45,818 nucleotides of DNA from Streptomyces milbemycinicus (GTDB taxonomy: Bacteria; Actinomycetota; Actinomycetes; Streptomycetales; Streptomycetaceae), in contig NZ_MUNE01000135.1 in NCBI RefSeq assembly GCF_002154605.1, forward strand, positions 1 through 45,818, written 5' to 3'. Shown here one piece after another: positions 42,328-45,818 of the stretch (within the stretch, counting starts at the first letter, position 1; the number at the start of each line of letters is the position of its first letter). A program made the translations under genes and the position numbers. The notes below the pieces were generated by a model. It saw nothing but the letters and a program-made list of their open reading frames with translations, ran no database searches and was not told the DNA's origin.

Positions 42328-42654
42328 CTACGACACGAGCCGGAGGATGAGCAAGAGCACGAGGAGGGCGCCCAGGGCCGCTGCGACGATCTGCCAGGTT
42401 CTCTGTCGGGAGGGCAGAACAAGTACCTGGGGCGCGGTGACGGTGGGGAAGACGTAGTAAACCCTGTGCGGGTGCTGGGGCGCCTCGGCGCGGGCCAGCT
42501 GCAGGTACTTGAAGGTGGCCTGGCGGGCGATCTCACCCTCCAGGAGGGCGGTCCAGGTGATCTTCACGTTGTCCGGCAGTCCCAGCTTCGAGGCTTCACC
42601 ACGCTCTTCGACGCGTCGACGCACCGCGTCCAGAACCTTCTGCTCGTCAAGCAC
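42328..42654 (-). CDS. Small tail-anchored membrane protein (108 aa)
   Basis: From the GTG at 42654 (GGGAG upstream) the protein reads MLDEQKVLDAVRRRVEERGEASKLGLPDNVKITWTALLEGEIARQATFKYLQLARAEAP and ends with the hydrophobic stretch IVAAALGALLVLLLILRLVS. This is one C-terminal transmembrane segment with a cytoplasmic N-domain (tail anchor). The soluble part mixes helices with a possible strand pair around YYVFPTVTAPQVLVLPS. I do not recognise a family. Confidence 0.7.
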   Translation of the reverse strand: MLDEQKVLDAVRRRVEERGEASKLGLPDNVKITWTALLEGEIARQATFKYLQLARAEAPQHPHRVYYVFPTVTAPQVLVLPSRQRTWQIVAAALGALLVLLLILRLVS

Positions 42655-42868
42655 CCAGCTCTCCCCTGCTGTTGATCTCCGGCCTTACCTCTGTCAGCGA
42701 CCAGGGTCAGCACTGCAGGCGGAACTCATATCGGGACACTAGCGAACCACCGGCACGACTATGAGGCATTCCCAACAGCCGCCGACCCATGTGGAGGTGG
42801 ATAGAGCACAGTGGCACGGCTGGAGCCGCTATGCCCAGACCGGGCATCGCTGCGCAAGGGAGCGTCTT

Positions 42869-43444
42869 TTAGAGCTGGACGGCGTAGCAGCGGAGCAGGT
42901 CGAGGTCGGCGGTCCGTACGACGGACCAGCCCGCGGTGAGGAACTCGATGTCGGCAGCGGTGATCCCCAGCTTCTTGAGGGGGTCGGTGTCCTCGCGGCG
43001 TTCGGCGAGCTCGGTGACGACCCACAGGACTCCGCCGGGTGCGAGGACGTGGCGGACCCGGTCGAGGAAGGCCGGTTTGTCGTCCACCCACCGGTAGACA
43101 AGGCGACAGGTGACGGCGGCGTACGCGGGCTCCAGCAGTTCGCCGAGGTCGCCGCTGGTGAAGTCCATCAGCTGCCAAACCGGACCGGGTTCGGCTTCGG
43201 CGTCCTGGGCGGCCGCGAGGGCGAGGGCGGTTGGAGCGCAGTCGATGCCGGTGGCGCGGTAACCGAGCTGGTGGTGGAGGTGGCGGGCGAGGGCGCCGTC
43301 GCCGCTGCCGATGTCGAGGGCCGGGCGTCTGCGGCCGGGGCCGAGATGCTTGGCCAGGAGCGTGGTCTCGGCGCCGGTGACCTGACGGTACCGGCGCCCG
43401 TCAGCCCACAGCCGCTCCCAGTAAACGGCAGACGCGGTTGCCAT
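42869..43444 (-). CDS. Class I SAM-dependent methyltransferase
   Basis: The 191-residue protein starts MATASAVYWERLWADGRRYRQVTGAETTLLAKHLGPG and has motif I ALDIGSGDGALARHLHHQLGYRATGIDCAPTAL, then WQLMDFTSGDLGELL, AAVTCRLVYRWVDDKPAFLDRVRHVLAPGGVLWVVTELAE. All core SAM-fold motifs are present; it is shorter than average but appears complete. Substrate unknown. It is transcribed toward the tail-anchored protein gene with about 215 bp between. Confidence 0.87.
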   Translation of the reverse strand: MATASAVYWERLWADGRRYRQVTGAETTLLAKHLGPGRRRPALDIGSGDGALARHLHHQLGYRATGIDCAPTALALAAAQDAEAEPGPVWQLMDFTSGDLGELLEPAYAAVTCRLVYRWVDDKPAFLDRVRHVLAPGGVLWVVTELAERREDTDPLKKLGITAADIEFLTAGWSVVRTADLDLLRCYAVQL

Positions 43445-43689
43445 GGGGCCCTGCCTTTCGGGTTGGGGGTTTGAACTCGGAACTCCGACAGTTCGTCAAG
43501 TACCCCCGGACGGCGCGAGGGCGTCCACGGGGAGTAATTGTCAAGGCTTTGGGTCTGTGGAGCCCTGATGTTCCTTCGCGCATGACGTTGTCGTTGTCAC
43601 TTCCTCGTTGGCGTGCTTGCTTCTGATCGCGGCCGCCTCGCATTGTCTTCCTTCAACGCCTGGCGGGAGGGATGGATATCCTTCCCCGC

Positions 43690-44724
43690 ATGTCTGATGA
43701 TCTTTATGCCTCCTTGGGCCCGGGGGTGCGGGCGCGGCTGGTCGCGGAGGTGTCCGTACCACTACGCGGCACGGTGCGCTTGTTGACGGACGGCTTTCTG
43801 GCAGTTCCCTGTGCCCGCGAGGTCATGGTGCTGGACCGTGCGTTGCGCGTCGTCTCCCGTTTCCCTGTCCCGGAGGAGCTGGCGCGTCGATATCGGGAGC
43901 CGGATGGGGACATCCGGGTCGATGTGAGCCCTGATCGCCGGTGGGTGGTTCTCGCGGGCACCGAGCGCATGATGGTCGTTGACTCGACCGGAAGGGTGGC
44001 CTGGCACACCACATATCCCACGTTCGGCGATGCCGGCGGCGACGCGGTGCCGGCCTGCGGAGTGTTCAGCTCCGACGGCTCCGAGTTGTGGGCCTTCATA
44101 CCGGTCCTCGGCCCATACGCCGACGAAAACTGGGTGGATGACGCCGAGCGATGGGTGGTCAGGATGTCGGACTGGCAGATCACCGGTAGAGCGGAATCCC
44201 GCTATCGGGGGATCACGGACATCATCACCTCTCCCGATGGGAGCCGACTGGGATTTGCCTACTTCGACGGTCACCATGCGGATGGCATCTGGACTGCCTG
44301 GCACGACAACGTCGAGAGCACTCCGGTCCGAGGGGGCTGGTTCCCGCTGGACGTGTCTCCCGACGGTCGCCACTGGCTCGGCGGTACCTGGCACGACATC
44401 GTCGTGGGCGACTTCGCGGGGAGCGCGATCCGGCTGAACGAGGACGGGCAATGGGATCACTGGGAATTCACCCCGGGCGCCTGTTTCCTGGACCCGAAAC
44501 AGGTGCTCGTCGCCGGACGTCACGACGACGAGAAGAACCGGCATCTGTTGTTCCGTACCGACACCTTGGAGCCGATCGGACATATCGCATACCCCGCGCA
44601 ATTCCCGGATGAACAGAAGTGCGGGTTCGTGCGCGGTCACGGCGACGGCACCTGGCTGACCATGCACATCCCCGGATACGAACGGCCCGAGGAGGGACGA
44701 CTCTGTCGCTGGGCCACTTGCTGA
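43690..44724 (+). CDS. Beta-propeller-like hypothetical protein
   Basis: The 344-residue product (from ATG 43690) shows repeated motifs of the form S-P-D-x-(R/S)-x-x-(V/L): DVSPDRRWVVLAG, FSSDGSELWAF, TSPDGSRLGFAYFDG, DVSPDGRHWLGGTWHD. Each is followed by strand-rich sequence, as in WD40 or PQQ-like propellers. There is no signal peptide. An in-frame ATG at 43672 is only 2 bp from GGAGG, too close, so 43690 is preferred, although its ribosome site is poor. Such proteins are often orphan regulators or immunity-like factors. The family is not certain. Confidence 0.75.
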   Translation: MSDDLYASLGPGVRARLVAEVSVPLRGTVRLLTDGFLAVPCAREVMVLDRALRVVSRFPVPEELARRYREPDGDIRVDVSPDRRWVVLAGTERMMVVDSTGRVAWHTTYPTFGDAGGDAVPACGVFSSDGSELWAFIPVLGPYADENWVDDAERWVVRMSDWQITGRAESRYRGITDIITSPDGSRLGFAYFDGHHADGIWTAWHDNVESTPVRGGWFPLDVSPDGRHWLGGTWHDIVVGDFAGSAIRLNEDGQWDHWEFTPGACFLDPKQVLVAGRHDDEKNRHLLFRTDTLEPIGHIAYPAQFPDEQKCGFVRGHGDGTWLTMHIPGYERPEEGRLCRWATC

Positions 44725-45384
44725 GTCCACCGACGCGAGAACCCGCTGTCCCGGGAAATGCCGCGAAAGGTCGACTTTGCTGTGGCGGGCGATCAGTGAC
44801 GACAGACCGGGGGCGGCATTCGTCTCGGCGAGCTCGTTCACCAGAGCGGAGGCGGTGGTGCAGCGGTCCGTCAGGCCCAGCTCGCCGATGATCTCGGGCG
44901 GAATGTGCAGGTTCTTCTCATACTCAAAGGCCTCCAGCCGCTTGGGTCGTGAACCTCGCTGCCGGGTCTGACGGATTGAGCTGAAGCGCGGACCACCGGA
45001 GACCTGGCCGGCTCGCGCGGGTGAATGTCTCGCTCTCGCGCGACCCCGCCGGGACGGAGCCGGAGAAGTGGCGATCCCGTTCCTGCTCGCACCGCCGCCG
45101 CTTTGGCGGCGCTCAGACTTCCTGGAACTTTCCCGACGCGACCGAGGATACGCCTGAGAGATCGCCCTTGATGGGGACGAGGTGGTGCGGTGCAGGAGGA
45201 GCACGAGAAGCTCCGCCGTTACGACGCCGGCACCTCGGAACAGCCGCCGGGTCAGTTCCAGTGCCGCCAGACCGATGCGGGCAGTGCCGCGCGCCGGATC
45301 TGCGCGCCCGCCGGCGCCTGCCCGCCGCGGCCCTCGTTCGGGAGAAGTCCGCGGGCTCCCGCGCCCGGCCGCTGTTGCCGCCCC
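44725..45384. other. 660-bp region without a supportable gene
   Basis: Two stretches look like eroded coding sequence. Minus strand about 44770-44960 reads LEAFEYEKNLHIPPEIIGELGLTDRCTTASALVNELAETNAAPGLSSLIARHSKVDLS. Plus strand from about 45186 reads AVQEEHEKLRRYDAGTSEQPPGQFQCRQTD. Neither has a start, a known motif or a full-length frame, so I do not call them genes. Confidence 0.35.
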
Positions 45385-45818
45385 TCAGGCGGCGTGGCGG
45401 GCCCGGTCCCGATGGCCGCGGATGATCTCCGCGTAGCGGTGGCCGGTCCCCTTGATGGTGCGGGCCTGGGTGCGGTAGTCGACGTGGACGAGCCCGAAGC
45501 GCTTGCCGTATCCGTAGGCCCACTCGAAGTTGTCGAGCAGCGACCAGGCGAAGTAGCCGGCCAGCGGGGCGCCCTTGCGGGCTGCCGAGGCGCAGGCCGC
45601 CAGGTGTTGGATGAGGTATTTCTGGCGCTCGGGGTCGTCGACGGTGCCGTCCGGGCGTATGACGTCGGGGTAGGAGGAGCCGTTCTCGGTGACGTACAGC
45701 TTGCGGGCGCCGTATTCGTCGGTCAGGCGCAGCAGGAGGGTTTCGATGCCGGTGGGGTCGATCTCCCAGTCCATGCCTGTGCGGGGCACGTCCGGGCGGC
45801 GGACGGTGTGGGCGTGGG
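45385..45818 (-). CDS. GH1-family beta-glucosidase, C-terminal part (runs off right edge)
   Basis: The visible 144 residues, reading from the window edge, contain [55 protein letters not shown] carries the glycoside hydrolase 1 nucleophile glutamate. The classical C-terminal motif [27 protein letters not shown] follows and then [14 protein letters not shown] near the stop at 45385. GH1 enzymes cleave beta-glucosides in the cytoplasm after uptake. About 300 N-terminal residues, including the acid/base glutamate, lie outside the window. Confidence 0.9.
   Translation of the reverse strand, partial: HAHTVRRPDVPRTGMDWEIDPTGIETLLLRLTDEYGARKLYVTENGSSYPDVIRPDGTVDDPERQKYLIQHLAACASAARKGAPLAGYFAWSLLDNFEWAYGYGKRFGLVHVDYRTQARTIKGTGHRYAEIIRGHRDRARHAA

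Noticed and set aside
43762..45204. 480-residue minus-strand frame opposite the beta-propeller-like gene
   Set aside because: Most of it mirrors the plus-strand gene, where the SPDG repeats are convincing. Only the first part outside that gene (44770-44960) looks protein-like, and it lacks a start.
1..45818. CRISPR array, tRNA or rRNA genes
   Set aside because: I saw no evenly spaced direct repeats of 25-40 bp, no cloverleaf-like segments and no rRNA-like conserved stretches.

Overview
The window looks like a chromosome segment of a Streptomyces-type actinomycete. Base composition is high-GC throughout, GTG starts and GGAGG-like ribosome sites are common, and the gene families are typical of that group: a large LuxR/MalT-like regulator, TIGR03086 mycothiol-type proteins, ArsR-DUF5937, DUF6461, GtrA and a GH1 glucosidase. 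Intact genes are mostly single regulator-target pairs or orphans. Between them lie many transposase remnants and gene fragments, as in the arm regions of such chromosomes. I saw no rRNA, tRNA, CRISPR array, origin or large biosynthetic cluster.

Left part (1-10.8 kb): an SDR C-terminus, a frameshifted conserved protein, an intact 920-residue LuxR-family ATPase regulator, a HxlR regulator with an in-frame stop near its start, a DinB/TIGR03086 protein, a metallo-beta-lactamase-fold hydrolase, a decayed second LuxR-family gene and two small unknown proteins.

Insertion cluster (11.09-15.72 kb): an IS1182-like element with perfect 27-bp ends but a broken transposase, a 59-bp miniature element, a methyltransferase, an intact IS630-family element and an internally deleted IS5-family element. 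Every element boundary carries the tetranucleotide CTAG, and two pairs of elements share one CTAG.

Middle (15.8-32.3 kb): HIT protein, small coiled-coil protein, TmrB-like P-loop protein, a TetR/zinc alcohol dehydrogenase divergent pair with repeated operator half-sites, GtrA-like membrane protein, RibD/DHFR-like reductase, CPCC protein, IS21 and ISL3 remnants, a Phd-antitoxin/DUF6461 fusion, a DapA-like aldolase, a MerR/aldo-keto reductase divergent pair with a textbook 19-bp-spacer promoter, and fragments of a sugar reductase, a hydrolase and a TetR regulator.

Right part (32.5-45.8 kb): an MFS/ArsR-DUF5937 divergent pair, a kinase fragment, two methyltransferases, an alpha/beta hydrolase, a decayed IS5 copy, a HxlR/MFS divergent pair, a tail-anchored small protein, a beta-propeller-like protein and the C-terminal part of a GH1 beta-glucosidase running off the right edge.

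The recurring functional theme is a local regulator facing one oxidoreductase or efflux gene (TetR-ADH, MerR-AKR, ArsR-MFS, HxlR-MFS), which suggests small-molecule detoxification and export. The strongest candidates for novelty are the CTAG-centred stacking of insertion elements and the Phd-DUF6461 fusion; I do not see a clearly new multi-gene system.
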